In this document: positions 44,049 to 54,299 of the stretch, one piece after another | How the letters are laid out: each line of letters opens with the position of its first letter | Numbering within the stretch: position 1 is the first letter of the stretch | DNA from: Sphingomonas pseudosanguinis | GTDB taxonomy: Bacteria > Pseudomonadota > Alphaproteobacteria > Sphingomonadales > Sphingomonadaceae | DNA length: 64,000 bases | Direction: 5' to 3' | NCBI RefSeq assembly: GCF_014196255.1 | Contig: NZ_JACIDH010000003.1 | Location: forward strand, 1 to 64,000 | Notes under the pieces: model-generated | The model's input: only the letters and a program-made list of their open reading frames with translations | What the model was told of the DNA's origin: nothing | Database searches by the model: none | Made by a program: the position numbers and the translations under genes

Positions 44049-44807
44049 ATGCTTGCCAAGCTTTTGAATCTGCGCAAACGCGCGCCCGAATTCGTGCCCG
44101 TCATGGAGGAAGGCCTGCGGGTCTATGCCATTGGTGACATCCATGGCCGGCTCGACCTGCTCGACCGGCTTCTCCTCAAGCTCGAGGCGGATCATGCCGC
44201 GCGCGGGCCGGCCGAGCGGCACATCATCTTCCTGGGCGATCTGGTCGATCGCGGCCCCGATTCGGCGGGCGTGATCGAGCGCGTTCGTGCCCTGTGTGCC
44301 GCCGATCCCAATGTGCATTGCCTGATGGGCAATCACGAGGAGATCATGCTGCGATCGCTGGACGGCGAGGACAAGGCGCTGCGCCTGTTCTGCCGGGTCG
44401 GCGGGCGCGAGACGATGATCAGTTACGGCGTGACGCCCGAGGAATATGAACGCCTCGATTATGCCGAAGTGACCGAGCGGCTGAACGCGGTGGTCCCGGC
44501 GTCGCACCGCGCGTTCCTGGCGGCGTTGAAGGAGATCATGGTGCTGGGCGATTATGCGTTCGTCCATGCCGGCGTCCGCCCCGGTGTCTCTATCGCCGAT
44601 CAGAAGCTGTCCGAAACCCGCTGGATTCGCGATGCCTTTCTCGAACATCGCGGTCTGCTAGAGAAAGTTGTCGTGCATGGTCATACGGTTGCGGACGAGG
44701 CCGAACTCTTGCCGCACCGCATTGGAATCGACACCGGCGCCTATCAGACCGATCGCCTGACCGCGTTGATGCTGGAGGGAAGCCAGCAGGAGATATTTTC
44801 CACCTGA
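44049..44807 (+). CDS. Metallophosphoesterase (serine/threonine phosphatase-like)
   Basis: 252 residues with the phosphoprotein phosphatase signature: AIGDIHGRLDLLDRL, IIFLGDLVDRGPDSAGV, LMGNHEEIML and FVHAGVRPG, plus VVHGHTVAD near the end. Such proteins dephosphorylate proteins or split dinucleoside polyphosphates; the substrate cannot be told. It stands alone 79 bases after wecC. Confidence 0.92.
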   Translation: MLAKLLNLRKRAPEFVPVMEEGLRVYAIGDIHGRLDLLDRLLLKLEADHAARGPAERHIIFLGDLVDRGPDSAGVIERVRALCAADPNVHCLMGNHEEIMLRSLDGEDKALRLFCRVGGRETMISYGVTPEEYERLDYAEVTERLNAVVPASHRAFLAALKEIMVLGDYAFVHAGVRPGVSIADQKLSETRWIRDAFLEHRGLLEKVVVHGHTVADEAELLPHRIGIDTGAYQTDRLTALMLEGSQQEIFST

Positions 44808-45001
44808 AGCCTCTTTACCGAGGCGAAACGTTTGTGGGGGCATTCCCTCCCCCGGCAAAGCACAGTATAGCCGCAAAGCGGTGAAGCGATGTTGCGTTGC
44901 CGCATCAGTATGGGAGCATAAGGGCTCCATACTCGTTGGTGGGGTTGCCATGGTACGGCTAACGTGCCATGGCCCCGCTGACATTTTTAAGGGAGTTCGA
45001 C

Positions 45002-45241
45002 ATGCGTCTTGGGAAGTATCTCGTCGCCGCTGCCGCCGTTTCGATGACCGTTGCTCCGGCGATGGCTGCGAACCCGGCTGCCAGCCTTTCGGTTTCGAAG
45101 TCGGTTCGCGCTTCGGCTCCGGCCGCCAAGAAGAACGGCCTGGCCGGTGGTGGCATCCTCGTCGCCGTTCTGGCGGCTGCTGCCGTCGTCGCCGGCATCG
45201 TTGTCGTCGCCGACTCGGACGATTCGGCCGACAGCAACTAA
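45002..45241 (+). CDS. Small exported membrane-anchored protein
   Basis: 79 residues: a signal peptide (MRLGKYLVAAAAVSMTVAPA, cut near AMAANP), a short polar stretch with two KS/KK segments, a hydrophobic segment (GGGILVAVLAAAAVVAGIVV) and an acidic end (ADSDDSADSN). AGGGAG is well placed before the ATG and a strong terminator follows 27 bases after the stop, so it is an independently expressed gene. No function is known to me; similar small proteins occur in other sphingomonads. Confidence 0.8.
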   Translation: MRLGKYLVAAAAVSMTVAPAMAANPAASLSVSKSVRASAPAAKKNGLAGGGILVAVLAAAAVVAGIVVVADSDDSADSN

Positions 45242-45267
45242 GTTGCTTCAGCCTCACGGCTGAAAGG

Positions 45268-45297
45268 AATAGCGGCCTTCGGGCCGCTATTTTTTTG
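45268..45297 (+). terminator. Intrinsic terminator after the 79-residue protein gene
   Basis: AATAGCGGCC and GGCCGCTATT form a 10-bp stem around a TTCG loop (45278-45281), followed by a T-run. Confidence 0.95.
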
Positions 45298-45959
45298 CCT
45301 GTCGTCCGTGGCTTGGGCGGTCTTGGCTGTGGTTGCGGCGGGAAGGGTGACCTCGGGCAGGATTGCTATTGCGCCCTTCCCTCTTTCTAAGCCATCTGAA
45401 CAATGGTTGAGGGGCGTCTGCCGCCTCGGGGAAGGGAACGCTCGTTAGCGGTGACACCCCTCCGTCAGGTCTGCGGCCTGCCACCTCCCCTCGCAGGGGA
45501 GGAATAAGATTCAGTTCAGTTCAGCTGTCGTGCTTCTATTGATGCATTCCATCTCAGATGCACCTGCCCCCTGTTCAGCGCCTCAGCCATCTACCAGCAT
45601 GGCACCGATCGATCACGTATCCTTACGGACCCTGCCGAATAGAGCCTACGCATTGACCCACTACATGCCCTGAGTACGGGTTTGTACGCCGTCCAGCAGC
45701 TATCCTGCCGCCCCATTTGCCTGACGCAGCCTATGCTCATGCGGGAGAATCGACAGGTCTCCACCCTCGAATGAGCGAATCGCAACCCCCATGGTGGCGA
45801 AGGTCCGTCACGAGGCGATTCGAAATGACAGGATTGCTGTCATCTCAACTTTGAGACGATCGCCAACCAAACCGCCTACAAACGAAAATCGCCAAAGCCT
45901 TGTGAGGCTCCGGCGACATTCATTCTTCGGCGATAGGGCCGTCTACCGGCCCACCCGGG
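45298..45959. other. Long intergenic region, no gene seen
   Basis: About 660 bases. 45453-45502 is one repeat arm (listed separately). The part from about 45520 to 45940 is lower in GC than its surroundings and has only short, unconvincing open frames without ribosome binding sites. It could be decayed or recently acquired DNA. Confidence 0.6.
45453..45502. repeat. One arm of the CCTCCCC palindromic element
   Basis: GACACCCCTCCGTCAGG, a GGCCTG palindrome and the end CCTCCCCTCGCAGGGGAGG followed by AATAAG. It is the same arm as at 30057 and 12807-12852; no second arm is nearby. Confidence 0.85.
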
Positions 45960-46532
45960 TCAGCGCGGCGATGGCACGCCGGGGGCACCACCGGGGATCG
46001 CGCCGGGAGCGCCGCCGCCCATCATCGACTGCTGCGCCTGCATCTGGCGGAGAACCGCTTCGGGGATGAAGTCGATCAGCTCGACATCGAACACCAGGTC
46101 CGAGTTCGGCGGGATCGCGCCGGCGGCCTTGTCGCCATAGCCGATCTTCGCCGGCAGCCAGAAACGGTACTTGGCGCCCTTGGGCATCAGCTTGAGCGCT
46201 TCGGCGAAGCCGGGCAGCACGCCCGACAGCGGCATCGGCGCCGGCTGCTGCGACTTGTCGAAGACGGTGCCGTCGATCAGGCGACCGGTATAGTTGATCA
46301 GCGCCACATCGGTCGCGGTCGGATGCGGACCACCCTGACCCGGCTCGATCACCTTGTACTGAAGGCCCGATGCGGTCGTCACGACGCCCGGCCCACGCGC
46401 TTCGCGCACCAGTGCGGCATCGCCCTGACGCGCCAGTAGCGCGGCAACGACGATCGCGGCGGCCACCGCCACCCATATCCAGATCAGATAGGAACGCCGA
46501 ACGGGACGAAGGGGAACAGCGGTTACGGACAT
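45960..46532 (-). CDS. FKBP-type peptidyl-prolyl isomerase, membrane-anchored
   Basis: 190 residues. One N-terminal membrane segment (YLIWIWVAVAAAIVVAALLA) is followed by an FKBP domain: VTTASGLQYKVIEPGQG, VALINYTGRLIDGTVFDKS, and FWLPAKIGYGDKAAGAIPPN followed by DLVFDVELIDF. The Pro-isomerase pocket residues are mostly kept. The C-terminal tail is Gly/Pro/Met-rich. It would help folding in the periplasm. Confidence 0.92.
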   Translation of the reverse strand: MSVTAVPLRPVRRSYLIWIWVAVAAAIVVAALLARQGDAALVREARGPGVVTTASGLQYKVIEPGQGGPHPTATDVALINYTGRLIDGTVFDKSQQPAPMPLSGVLPGFAEALKLMPKGAKYRFWLPAKIGYGDKAAGAIPPNSDLVFDVELIDFIPEAVLRQMQAQQSMMGGGAPGAIPGGAPGVPSPR

Positions 46533-46683
46533 GCCTGGCTCTCGCTCTGTACGGTGGCGTTCGGGAATGGGCGTTCAAAGCCCTGGCCGATTCGGCTAGG
46601 CGAATCGGTGGCCATAACGATCGCGATCCCGCGCCGGCCCGCCGGAGGCGAGCCAGTCACGGGACCAGGCGACCGTCAGGCGA

Positions 46684-46890
46684 TTACCGTGCGCCGTCGC
46701 GCTCGGCGCGCTTGCGCTCCAGCTTGCGGGCACGACGGACAGCCGCCGCACGCTCGCGAGCGCGCTTTTCCGAAGGCTTCTCATAGTGGCGGCGAAGCTT
46801 CATCTCGCGATACACGCCCTCACGCTGCAGCTTCTTCTTGAGCGCGCGAAGGGCCTGGTCCACATTGTTGTCGCGAACGATGATCTGCAT
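46684..46890 (-). CDS. rpsU: 30S ribosomal protein S21
   Basis: 68 residues: [40 protein letters not shown], then a basic tail. This is the alphaproteobacterial S21 form. The ATG at 46890 is the only sensible start. Confidence 0.97.
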   Translation of the reverse strand: MQIIVRDNNVDQALRALKKKLQREGVYREMKLRRHYEKPSEKRARERAAAVRRARKLERKRAERDGAR

Positions 46891-47221
46891 AAAAACGAAT
46901 TGCTCCGGCAAAACAGGATAAAGCGGCCGCAGAACACTGTGGCCGCATCGTGGGGCGCTCCTAGCAGGCGCATGGCCACAACACAAGTCACGGCGTGGCC
47001 ATTCGGGCCGCCCCCTCACCCGCCACCTGCCCGCCAAGCGATTGATGACGCGAAATGTCATGGCCACGCCATGCCCCTGTGATGTCAGGGTCGATAGGAC
47101 GGATGCGTCCACGGGGGTTTCCCGTCCCCCCTGGACCGGACCACGGTTCCTCCCCGTCGCCGCGTCCGGCCCCGGTCCGCGCTCCCACCGGACCGGGGCC
47201 TCTTTCCAGAAGACACCCGAC
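46891..47221. other. Divergent intergenic region between rpsU and cysS
   Basis: 331 bases holding both promoters and, nearer cysS, three GC-rich palindromes described under the cysS leader. I see no separate gene. The reading frame of cysS stays open upstream to about 47042, but those codons are GC-rich leader sequence without a ribosome binding site. Confidence 0.6.
47113..47200 (+). promoter_or_regulatory. Structured leader upstream of cysS
   Basis: GGCCCCGGTCCG (47168-47179) and CGGACCGGGGCC (47189-47200) form a perfect 12-bp stem followed by TCTTT, ending 21 bases before cysS. GGACCGG at 47133-47139 can instead pair with CCGGTCC inside the 5' arm (47172-47178). A GGGGG/CCCCC hairpin lies at 47113-47130. 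This arrangement is like an attenuator with two exclusive folds; the T-run is weak, so it may also be a barrier to ribosome binding. Confidence 0.4.
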
Positions 47222-48697
47222 ATGGCTAAGGCACGCGCCATGACCGCGCCCGTATCCTCGCCGAGCCTGCCGCTGACGCTGTACAACAGCCTGACTCGCA
47301 GCGCCGAGACGTTCCAGCCGATCGATCCGGCCAATGTCCGCGTCTATTCCTGCGGGCCGACCGTCTATAACTATGCGCATATCGGCAATTTGCGCGCCTA
47401 TGTCTTCACCGACACGCTGTCGCGCGTACTGCGGTGGAAGGGCTGGCCGCTCACCCATATCATCAACATCACCGATGTCGGTCACCTGACGTCCGACGCC
47501 GATGCCGGCGACGACAAGATGGAGGCCGCCGCCAAGAAGAGCGGCAAGGATATCTGGGCGATCGCCGCGCATTACACGACCGCCTTCAAGCAGAATCTGA
47601 AGGACCTGGGCATCGCCGAGCCGACCCGCTTCCCGCTGGCGACCGAGCATGTCCCGCAGATGATCGACTTCGCCAAGGCGATCGAGGCGAAGCATTGCTA
47701 CAGCCTGCCCGACGGCCTGTATTTCGACGTGACCAGCGTGCCCGATTACGGCCGCCTCGCGCGCCACCAGGACGATGAGGGCGAGAGCCGGATCGATCCG
47801 GTCGCGGGCAAGCGGCACCCGGCCGACTTCGCGATCTGGCGCGCCTCGGCACCCGGCGAGAATCGGCAGATGGAATGGGACAGCCCCTGGGGGCCCGGCG
47901 CCCCCGGCTGGCACCTCGAATGCTCGGTGATGAGCAAGCAGTATCTGGGCGCGCAGTTTGACATCCATACCGGCGGCATCGACCACCGCGAAATCCATCA
48001 CCCCAACGAGATCGCGCAGAACCAGGCGCATGGCTGCACCGCCGAGACGGGCGCCAATATCTGGATGCACAACAACTTCCTGGTCGACCGGACGGGCAAG
48101 ATGTCGAAATCGTCGGGCGAGTTCCTGACGCTGCAGGCGCTGATCGATCGCGGCTTTCACCCGCTGGCCTACCGCCTGATGTGCCTGCAGGCGCATTACC
48201 GGTCAGAGATGGAGTTCGGCTGGGACGGCCTGGCCGCCGCGCAGGTGCGGCTGAAGCGGCTGGTCCAGACGGTCGAGGGGCTGCGCACCCGCGCCGATGC
48301 GCCGGCCAAGGGCGACGCCGCGACCTATCGCGAGCGGCTGGACGCGGCGGTGTCCGACGATCTTGCGACCCCGCGCGCGCTGCCGGTGCTGGACGAGATG
48401 CTGGCCGACAAGAAGCTGTCGCCGGGTGTCCGGCTGGCCGCGCTGGACGATTTCGATTCGGTGCTGGGGCTGCAACTGGCGACGCTGACCCGCGCCGATC
48501 TGCGCACCCGTCCCAAGACCGCGACACTCGACGACGCCACGATCGAGGCGCAACTGGCCGAGCGCCGGGCGGCACGCGCGGACAAGGATTTCGCGACCTC
48601 CGACCGGCTCCGCGATTCGCTGCTGGCCGCCGGGGTCGAGGTGATGGACGGCGATCCGCTGGGCTGGGACTGGAAGCCGGTGCTGCCGGAGGGATAG
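47222..48697 (+). CDS. cysS: Cysteinyl-tRNA synthetase
   Basis: 491-residue class I synthetase. The HIGH-type region is [16 protein letters not shown] and [10 protein letters not shown] gives a zinc Cys; [10 protein letters not shown] and [15 protein letters not shown] complete the zinc site; the KMSKS motif is [14 protein letters not shown]. The start is uncertain between 47222 (MAKARAM) and 47240 (MTAPVSS); neither has a strong ribosome binding site. Confidence 0.96.
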   Translation: MAKARAMTAPVSSPSLPLTLYNSLTRSAETFQPIDPANVRVYSCGPTVYNYAHIGNLRAYVFTDTLSRVLRWKGWPLTHIINITDVGHLTSDADAGDDKMEAAAKKSGKDIWAIAAHYTTAFKQNLKDLGIAEPTRFPLATEHVPQMIDFAKAIEAKHCYSLPDGLYFDVTSVPDYGRLARHQDDEGESRIDPVAGKRHPADFAIWRASAPGENRQMEWDSPWGPGAPGWHLECSVMSKQYLGAQFDIHTGGIDHREIHHPNEIAQNQAHGCTAETGANIWMHNNFLVDRTGKMSKSSGEFLTLQALIDRGFHPLAYRLMCLQAHYRSEMEFGWDGLAAAQVRLKRLVQTVEGLRTRADAPAKGDAATYRERLDAAVSDDLATPRALPVLDEMLADKKLSPGVRLAALDDFDSVLGLQLATLTRADLRTRPKTATLDDATIEAQLAERRAARADKDFATSDRLRDSLLAAGVEVMDGDPLGWDWKPVLPEG

Positions 48698-48720
48698 GCC
48701 GAATCGGGATTCACCCCTTT

Positions 48721-48740
48721 CCTCCCCTGCAAGGGGGAGG
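48721..48740. repeat. Short hairpin copy of the CCTCCCC element end
   Basis: CCTCCCCTGCAAGGGGGAGG is a solo end of the dispersed palindromic element, between the convergent cysS gene and the small membrane gene. Confidence 0.75.
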
Positions 48741-48782
48741 AAGGCGTGAACGTCGCCCTGGCCTAGTCCCGCCCCCGCCCGA

Positions 48783-49097
48783 TCAGCGGCGTGCGCGCGG
48801 GGACCGCATGCGCAGGCCGATGAACAGCACGGTCGGCCAGAACAGCGTGTTGGCGGTGTCGCCCAGCGTGTCGGGCCAGCGCCACGACCCGTAATGCAGC
48901 CGGTCGAGGATCTCGTTACCCGCCTGCGCCAGCGCGACACAGGCGAGCGGGATCGGCGTGGCCAGCGACTTGCGCGTCAGGATGCGCGCCAGGAACAGCA
49001 CCGCCATGCCGGCATGGACGTGCAGCAGGCTGTCCGCCATGCCGGTTCCATCGCCGATCCACTGGATGAATTGGGCATAGCGCGCGGGAATATCCAT
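48783..49097 (-). CDS. Small membrane protein, paralogue of the gene at 39929
   Basis: 104 residues with hydrophobic segments near 27-41, 48-62 and 82-93. It shares SLLHVHAGMAVLFLARIL, NEILDRL and DTANTLFWPTV with the protein at 39929-40276. The start at 49097 (MDIPARYAQFIQW) has AAGGGTCGGGA upstream. Function unknown. Confidence 0.8.
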   Translation of the reverse strand: MDIPARYAQFIQWIGDGTGMADSLLHVHAGMAVLFLARILTRKSLATPIPLACVALAQAGNEILDRLHYGSWRWPDTLGDTANTLFWPTVLFIGLRMRSPRARR

Positions 49098-49197
49098 TCC
49101 CGACCCTTGCCGTGACCAAAACGGACATACAATCCCAAAGCGGGCGCAAAGCCGATCGCCACCGCTTTTCCGCCCCGCCCGGACGCCCCGATACGAA

Positions 49198-49229
49198 ACC
49201 CCCGTGGAAACCGGGGTTCCCACGGGGGC
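49198..49229 (-). terminator. Hairpin terminator between mcp and the small membrane gene
   Basis: CCCCCGTGG and CCACGGGGG (with a one-base offset inside) form a strong stem; on the minus strand TTTCG follows, on the plus strand CTTTCTC. It most likely ends the chemotaxis receptor transcript. Confidence 0.65.
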
Positions 49230-49260
49230 TTTCTCATCAACGACGGCGCAACGTCACGCG

Positions 49261-51111
49261 TCAGAAGCTGCTCCAGTCGTCATCATCCTGCTTCAGCGCC
49301 AGATTGCCCTGCGAGACGGGCGCGGCACGCCGCATCGGCGCCGATGGCGGCGAAGCCGCACGGCGCGGCGCGGGGGCGAAGGTTGGGGCCGATGCCGCCG
49401 GGGCCTCCGCCGCGCCATCGATGCGGAAACGTGCGATCTGTTCGTCCAGCGAGCGGGTCTCGCCCGACAGCGCACGCACCGCCGCGGTCACCTCCTCGAC
49501 CATCGCGGCATTGGCCTGGGTCACGCCGTCCATGTCGTTGATCGCCAGATTGACCTGATGGATGCCGGTCGCCTGTTCCGAGGCGTCGCCCGCGATCGCG
49601 CTGACCAGCCCTGAGATTTCCTGCATGCCGGTGGCGATCAGGCGCAGCGACTCGTCGGTCTGGTTGGCGAGGTCGACGCCGCTGCGCACCCGCTCGACCG
49701 TGGTCGTGATCCGCGCGCTGATGTCGCGCGCCGCCTCGGCCGAGCGTTCGGCGAGCGCACGCACTTCGGAGGCGACCACGGCAAAGCCCTTGCCCGCATC
49801 GCCCGCACGCGCCGCCTCGACCCCGGCGTTCAGCGCCAGCAAATTGGTCTGGAAGGACAGGCCGTCGATCACCGCGATGATCTCGGCAATCTCGTTCGAG
49901 GATCGCTCGATGTCGCCGATCGCCGAGACGGTGCGGCGCACGACATCTTCGCTCTTGGCGACGTCGCTGGTGGCCTTGCGCACGATCGACTCGGCCGATT
50001 GCGCCTTGCTCGCGGCGGCGGTGACCGACTGGGCGATCTCGTTCATCGCCGCCGAGGTCTCCTCGATGCTCGCCGCCTGCTGCTCGGCGCGGCGGGCCAG
50101 ATCGTCGGCCGCCTGGTTCATCTCGACCGTGCCGCTCGCAATGCCGGTGGCGTTGATCCGCACCGCCGCCAGCGCCGCCGACAGACGCGACACCGCGCTG
50201 TTGAAGTCGCGCTCGATCGCCACATAGGATGGGGGGAAGCCCGACAATTTGGGGGTCAGATCCGAGTCGGCCAGCTGGCGCAACGCGTCGCCGATGCTGT
50301 CCACGACCTGCTGCTGCTCGGCATCGGCACGCTGCTTGGCGACCGCCGCATCACGGAACACCGCGACCGCGCGCGACATGCTGCCCAATTCGTCGCCGCG
50401 CTCGGCATCGGGCACCGTCACGTCGTTCCGTCCGCGCGCCAGCTGATCCATCACGCCGGTCAGCGCGACGATCGGCCGCCCCAGGACACGCGACAGCAGC
50501 ATCGACATGGCCAGCGCCACACCGATGAGGACGACGCCGCCGATGCCCAGGCTCCATTTGCCCGTGCTCACCGCGACCTGCCGCGTTGCGCGGCTGGCCT
50601 TCATCGCCTCGACCGTCTTCGCGCGCAGATCGCGAACCGGCTTCAGGATCGCGGTCACCCGAACCGCTTCGGAATTGGCGCGAATCCAGGCTTGCGCGCC
50701 CTGCGGATCGGTACGCGCGCGCTCGATCATCGGGTCGCCGACATTGCGACGCCAGGCGTTCATGCGCGCATGCGAGGTCGCGACCGCAACCTTGGCCTGC
50801 GGATCGTCGGCCAACAACGTGTCGAGATTGGCCGCCGCCTGGGTCTCGGCTTCGCGCGAATCGAAATACTGCTTCAGGTAATTCTCGTCCTGCGTGATGA
50901 GAAAGCCGCGCATCTGGCTGTTCTCACGCTGGATGCCGCCCTCCATCTCCAGCGAGGCGGCATAGATTTCCTGGGCATGGCCGTTGGCGACCGTCGTGGC
51001 CTCGATCCGCGCCAGCGCCCACCACAGCGCCGCCATCATCACCAGCACGGATATCAGGACGAGTGCGAACGAGAGACCGATCTTCTTGGGTATCGGCAAG
51101 GATGACAGCAT
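49261..51111 (-). CDS. Methyl-accepting chemotaxis protein
   Basis: 616-residue transmembrane chemoreceptor. First membrane segment near 11-33 ([19 protein letters not shown]), a four-helix periplasmic sensor domain (about 35-190), second membrane segment near 192-212, a HAMP domain ([16 protein letters not shown]), a second HAMP-like stretch ([19 protein letters not shown]), and the signalling hairpin tip [20 protein letters not shown]. The C-terminus carries an Ala/Pro-rich linker and ends DDDWSSF, which could be a docking pentapeptide-like tail. The start at 51111 is chosen over an upstream ATG because the membrane segment then begins properly. Confidence 0.92.
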   Translation of the reverse strand: MLSSLPIPKKIGLSFALVLISVLVMMAALWWALARIEATTVANGHAQEIYAASLEMEGGIQRENSQMRGFLITQDENYLKQYFDSREAETQAAANLDTLLADDPQAKVAVATSHARMNAWRRNVGDPMIERARTDPQGAQAWIRANSEAVRVTAILKPVRDLRAKTVEAMKASRATRQVAVSTGKWSLGIGGVVLIGVALAMSMLLSRVLGRPIVALTGVMDQLARGRNDVTVPDAERGDELGSMSRAVAVFRDAAVAKQRADAEQQQVVDSIGDALRQLADSDLTPKLSGFPPSYVAIERDFNSAVSRLSAALAAVRINATGIASGTVEMNQAADDLARRAEQQAASIEETSAAMNEIAQSVTAAASKAQSAESIVRKATSDVAKSEDVVRRTVSAIGDIERSSNEIAEIIAVIDGLSFQTNLLALNAGVEAARAGDAGKGFAVVASEVRALAERSAEAARDISARITTTVERVRSGVDLANQTDESLRLIATGMQEISGLVSAIAGDASEQATGIHQVNLAINDMDGVTQANAAMVEEVTAAVRALSGETRSLDEQIARFRIDGAAEAPAASAPTFAPAPRRAASPPSAPMRRAAPVSQGNLALKQDDDDWSSF

Positions 51112-51229
51112 GAAGCCCCCGGACAGCGCGGAAGCCCAATGCCTCCGGTTTGTCCGCTTCAATAATCAGGGAACCGCCAACAGAAGGTTAAAGAGCGCTA
51201 TTTGAGAATCTTAGCTTGTATCAATCCGC

Positions 51230-52273
51230 TCAAAGCGGCCTGTCGGCGGCGGCGATCAGTGCCGGCTTGTCGGGAATCGGCGCGTTTTTGGGAATGGTAG
51301 CGATCTCGGCTGCGACCGCATCGGCGCGCGCGGACGAGGAGGGATGGGTGCGGCTGCGGAATATCCCGCCATCGACCTCGCCGCCATGCTCGCGCCAGAA
51401 GCGCACGGCGTCCTGCGGATCATAGCCGGCATTGCGAATCAGATGGACGCCCAGCAGATCGGCCTCGGTCTCGGTCTGGCGGAACAGCCGGCCATTGCGC
51501 CCGAATTCGGACAATATCCCCCGCTTGACCCCGGCTGCGTCGAGCCGTTCGCGGTGGCGCAGGATGTTGTGCGAGAATTCATGGCCCACCACGACCGCGA
51601 TCATCCGGTCGTCGAACCGTTCGAAGAAGCGCGAGCCGATCTGGACGATGTCGCCGTCCGCCGACGCGGTCAGGCCCGGCCCCATCAGCATCTCGAACCG
51701 CGACCGGCATCCGGGTTGGGCGGCTACCGTCACCTCGCGGCGCTCGCCCTTGCGCAGGATCGTCAGGCGCAGCGGCGCATCCGCTGGCTCGGCCGCGATC
51801 TGGCGCTGCGCCGTGTCGCGGGTGGCGGTGTCGGCGCGCTCGCGTCCCGCCGCCTGCACGACCAGCGGGCGGCCGTTCACCGCCGCGATGCCGTCATTGG
51901 CGATGATCCCCGCCTTGGCCGCCGCGCTGCCCGGCACGACCGCCTCGACCGCGATCGGCGCCTCGAACCCGAAGATCGCGGGCAGCGTCTTGCGCACGGC
52001 CGGGTCATATTGGTCGATCGCATGGATCACCAGGCCGGGCGTCGGTGCGCGGTCCCTGCACAAGGGGGCGTTCGCGGTCGCCAGCCGCCAGGCGATCGTT
52101 CCCAGCCGAAGGTCGGCGTCACGCATCGCGCCGAACAGCGCGGCGTCATCGGTATCGGCGGCCGCCACCGGGGTCGCGGCGACGGGGGCCGCCGCCGGCG
52201 CCTCGGGCGGCATGACGAGGAGGAAGGCGGACAGGGCGATCACCGCCGACGACAGGATGAAGGGACGCGACAT
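51230..52273 (-). CDS. M48-family metalloprotease with PDZ-like domain, exported
   Basis: 347 residues. A signal peptide ([20 protein letters not shown]) is followed by a PDZ-like module ([20 protein letters not shown], about 110-160) and then the peptidase domain with [14 protein letters not shown] (HExxH zinc site) and [11 protein letters not shown] supplying the third ligand (Glu). The C-terminus has [15 protein letters not shown], typical of periplasmic M48 enzymes such as the BepA type. It would remove or refold misassembled envelope proteins. Confidence 0.88.
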   Translation of the reverse strand: MSRPFILSSAVIALSAFLLVMPPEAPAAAPVAATPVAAADTDDAALFGAMRDADLRLGTIAWRLATANAPLCRDRAPTPGLVIHAIDQYDPAVRKTLPAIFGFEAPIAVEAVVPGSAAAKAGIIANDGIAAVNGRPLVVQAAGRERADTATRDTAQRQIAAEPADAPLRLTILRKGERREVTVAAQPGCRSRFEMLMGPGLTASADGDIVQIGSRFFERFDDRMIAVVVGHEFSHNILRHRERLDAAGVKRGILSEFGRNGRLFRQTETEADLLGVHLIRNAGYDPQDAVRFWREHGGEVDGGIFRSRTHPSSSARADAVAAEIATIPKNAPIPDKPALIAAADRPL

Positions 52274-52468
52274 CGCCGCGTTGCTACCCGTTCCGCGCGA
52301 CGTCCGCAAAGCCGGTCGCCGCAACCGCCAACGGCTCGGCGCAAAATCGTATCATGCGCAACAAAGCACGCGACTTCAGGGGGTCAAACGCCAACTTCAT
52401 TGCGTATGGCCCCAAATCGGCGCATGGCACTATTTTCACATGCAGTAGACAAAGAGAGCAGGACGATC

Positions 52469-53842
52469 ATGGCCGCGAACTGGGCCCCCGACAGCTGGAC
52501 GAGCGCCGAAGCCCGGCAGCTCCCCGAATATCCCGACGCCCAGGCGCTCGACGCCGCGACGCGTACGCTGTCGAGCTATCCCCCGCTGGTCTTTGCGGGC
52601 GAGGCGCGCAGCCTGACCGCCGAGCTGGCCGAAGTGGCCGCCGGTCGCGGCTTCCTGCTCCAGGGTGGCGACTGCGCCGAGAGCTTTGCCGAGCATAGCG
52701 CCAACAATATCCGCGACACCTTCCGTGTCATCCTGCAGATGGCGGTGGTCCTGACCTTCGCCTCCAAGCTGCCGGTGGTGAAGCTGGGCCGCATGGCCGG
52801 CCAGTTCGCCAAGCCGCGCTCGGCCAATACCGAGGTCGTCGATGGCGTCGAGCTGCCCAGCTATCGCGGCGACAATGTCAACGACATCGCCTTCACGCCC
52901 GAGGCACGCGTGCCCGATCCCCAGCGGATGCTGCGCTCCTATGCGCAGTCGGCGGCGACGCTGAACCTGCTGCGCGCCTTCGCCCAGGGCGGCTATGCCA
53001 ATCTGCATCAGGTACATCGCTGGACGCATGACTTCATGGGCCGCAGCCCCTGGGCGCAGAAATATAGCGAGATGGCCGACCGCATCGGCGAGGCGCTGGA
53101 CTTCATGGCGGCCTGCGGCATCGACCCCGCGTCGGTCCCGCAGCTGGCGCAGACCAGCTTCTACACCAGCCACGAGGCGCTGCTGCTGCCCTATGAGCAG
53201 GCGCTGACCCGTCAGGATTCGCTGACCGGCGACTGGTACGACACCTCGGCGCACTTCCTGTGGATCGGCGACCGCACCCGGTTCGAGGGCTCGTCGCATG
53301 TCGAGTTCCTGCGCGGCATCGGCAACCCGATCGGCGTGAAGTGCGGGCCGAGCCTGGAGCCCGAGGCGCTGCTGCGGATGCTCGACACGCTGAACCCCGG
53401 TCGTGTCCCGGGCCGCATGACGCTCATCACCCGCTATGGCCATGACAAGATCGAGGCGCATCTGCCCAAGCTCGTCCGCGCCGTCACGCGCGAGGGGCAT
53501 CCGGTCGTCTGGTCCTGCGACCCGATGCACGGCAACACGATCAAGGCGGCGACCGGCTACAAGACGCGTCCCTTCGACCGCATCCTGGCCGAAGTACGCG
53601 GCTTCTTCGCTGTCCACCGTGCCGAGGGTACGCATGCCGGCGGCATCCATGCCGAGATGACCGGCCAGAATGTGACCGAGTGCACCGGCGGCGCGATCGA
53701 CGTGACCGAGCAGTCGCTGGCCGATCGCTACCACACCCACTGCGACCCGCGCCTGAATGCGGGACAGAGCCTGGAGCTGGCCTTCCTGCTAGCCGAGATG
53801 CTGAACGAGGAAATGGCCGAACGCCGCAAGGCCGCCGCCTGA
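52469..53842 (+). CDS. 3-deoxy-7-phosphoheptulonate synthase, class II
   Basis: 457-residue plant-type (class II) DAHP synthase, the first step of aromatic amino acid synthesis. [18 protein letters not shown] with the metal-binding Cys, [31 protein letters not shown] and [12 protein letters not shown] are conserved family blocks. The start at 52469 gives the usual N-terminus ([20 protein letters not shown]). Confidence 0.96.
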   Translation: MAANWAPDSWTSAEARQLPEYPDAQALDAATRTLSSYPPLVFAGEARSLTAELAEVAAGRGFLLQGGDCAESFAEHSANNIRDTFRVILQMAVVLTFASKLPVVKLGRMAGQFAKPRSANTEVVDGVELPSYRGDNVNDIAFTPEARVPDPQRMLRSYAQSAATLNLLRAFAQGGYANLHQVHRWTHDFMGRSPWAQKYSEMADRIGEALDFMAACGIDPASVPQLAQTSFYTSHEALLLPYEQALTRQDSLTGDWYDTSAHFLWIGDRTRFEGSSHVEFLRGIGNPIGVKCGPSLEPEALLRMLDTLNPGRVPGRMTLITRYGHDKIEAHLPKLVRAVTREGHPVVWSCDPMHGNTIKAATGYKTRPFDRILAEVRGFFAVHRAEGTHAGGIHAEMTGQNVTECTGGAIDVTEQSLADRYHTHCDPRLNAGQSLELAFLLAEMLNEEMAERRKAAA

Positions 53843-53852
53843 TTCGCCTTGG

Positions 53853-53892
53853 TCGGGGCGGGGAAGCCATGACGCTCCCCCGCCCCGATCTT
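53853..53892 (+). terminator. Terminator-like hairpin after the DAHP synthase gene
   Basis: TCGGGGCGGGG (53853-53863) and CCCCGCCCCGA (53878-53888) form an 11-bp stem, followed only by TCTT. It lies 10 bases after the stop. Confidence 0.65.
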
Positions 53893-53965
53893 ATCCACAG
53901 CTTCCGCATGCAACCCGCTTGACGCCCGCCCCCACCCCGGCTAATAGCGCGCCTCCACTGCAAAC

Positions 53966-54040
53966 GGCCCCTTCGTCTAGCGGTTAGGACGTCGCCCTCT
54001 CACGGCGAAAACACGAGTTCGATTCTCGTAGGGGTCACCA
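53966..54040 (+). tRNA. tRNA-Glu (anticodon CTC)
   Basis: GGCCCCT pairs with AGGGGTC, followed by A and an encoded CCA ending at 54040. The anticodon stem TCGCC/GGCGA holds the loop CTCTCAC, anticodon CTC (codon GAG). GTTCGATTC is the T-loop. No integrase or repeated tRNA tail was seen downstream, so there is no sign of an island at this tRNA. Confidence 0.95.
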
Positions 54041-54252
54041 GCCTTTTTGAATGGCTTGGGTGGAGCGATCTCCAAAATTGAAATTTGCACGCTCGCCCGA
54101 GGACGTCTGTCAGGCGTTTCGGTACTCGACGCCCGCATTGAATCCTCGACGGATTCGGCGTTTGACGATCGCCATGAACATGATCGGCAAGCTGGCCCAG
54201 CACGACACCCCCAACCCAAGACCATGATGACATTGGATGAAACCAACGCGAG

Positions 54253-54275
54253 CCCCTCCCCTTCAGGGGAGGGGT
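54253..54275. repeat. Short hairpin copy of the CCTCCCC element end
   Basis: CCCCTCCCCTTCAGGGGAGG, a solo element end, lies just past the end of the MocR gene. The remaining sequence 54041-54252 shows no gene that I can support. Confidence 0.65.
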
Positions 54276-54299
54276 GAGTCCGTCTTATATCATCACGCT

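Noticed and set aside
45591..45785. 64-codon open frame on the minus strand in the gap before the FKBP gene
   Set aside because: No ribosome binding site, odd composition (many Arg, Ser, Cys) and no neighbour context.
47042..47221. Leader peptide with cysteine codons before cysS
   Set aside because: A frame at 47042 has two Cys codons close together (TGC CCC TGT), but it has no stop before cysS and no ribosome binding site, so it does not behave like a leader peptide.
54047..54277. 76-codon open frame after tRNA-Glu, and the idea of an island attached to this tRNA
   Set aside because: The frame ends inside a dispersed repeat and lacks a ribosome binding site. No integrase gene and no repeated tRNA 3' end were found.
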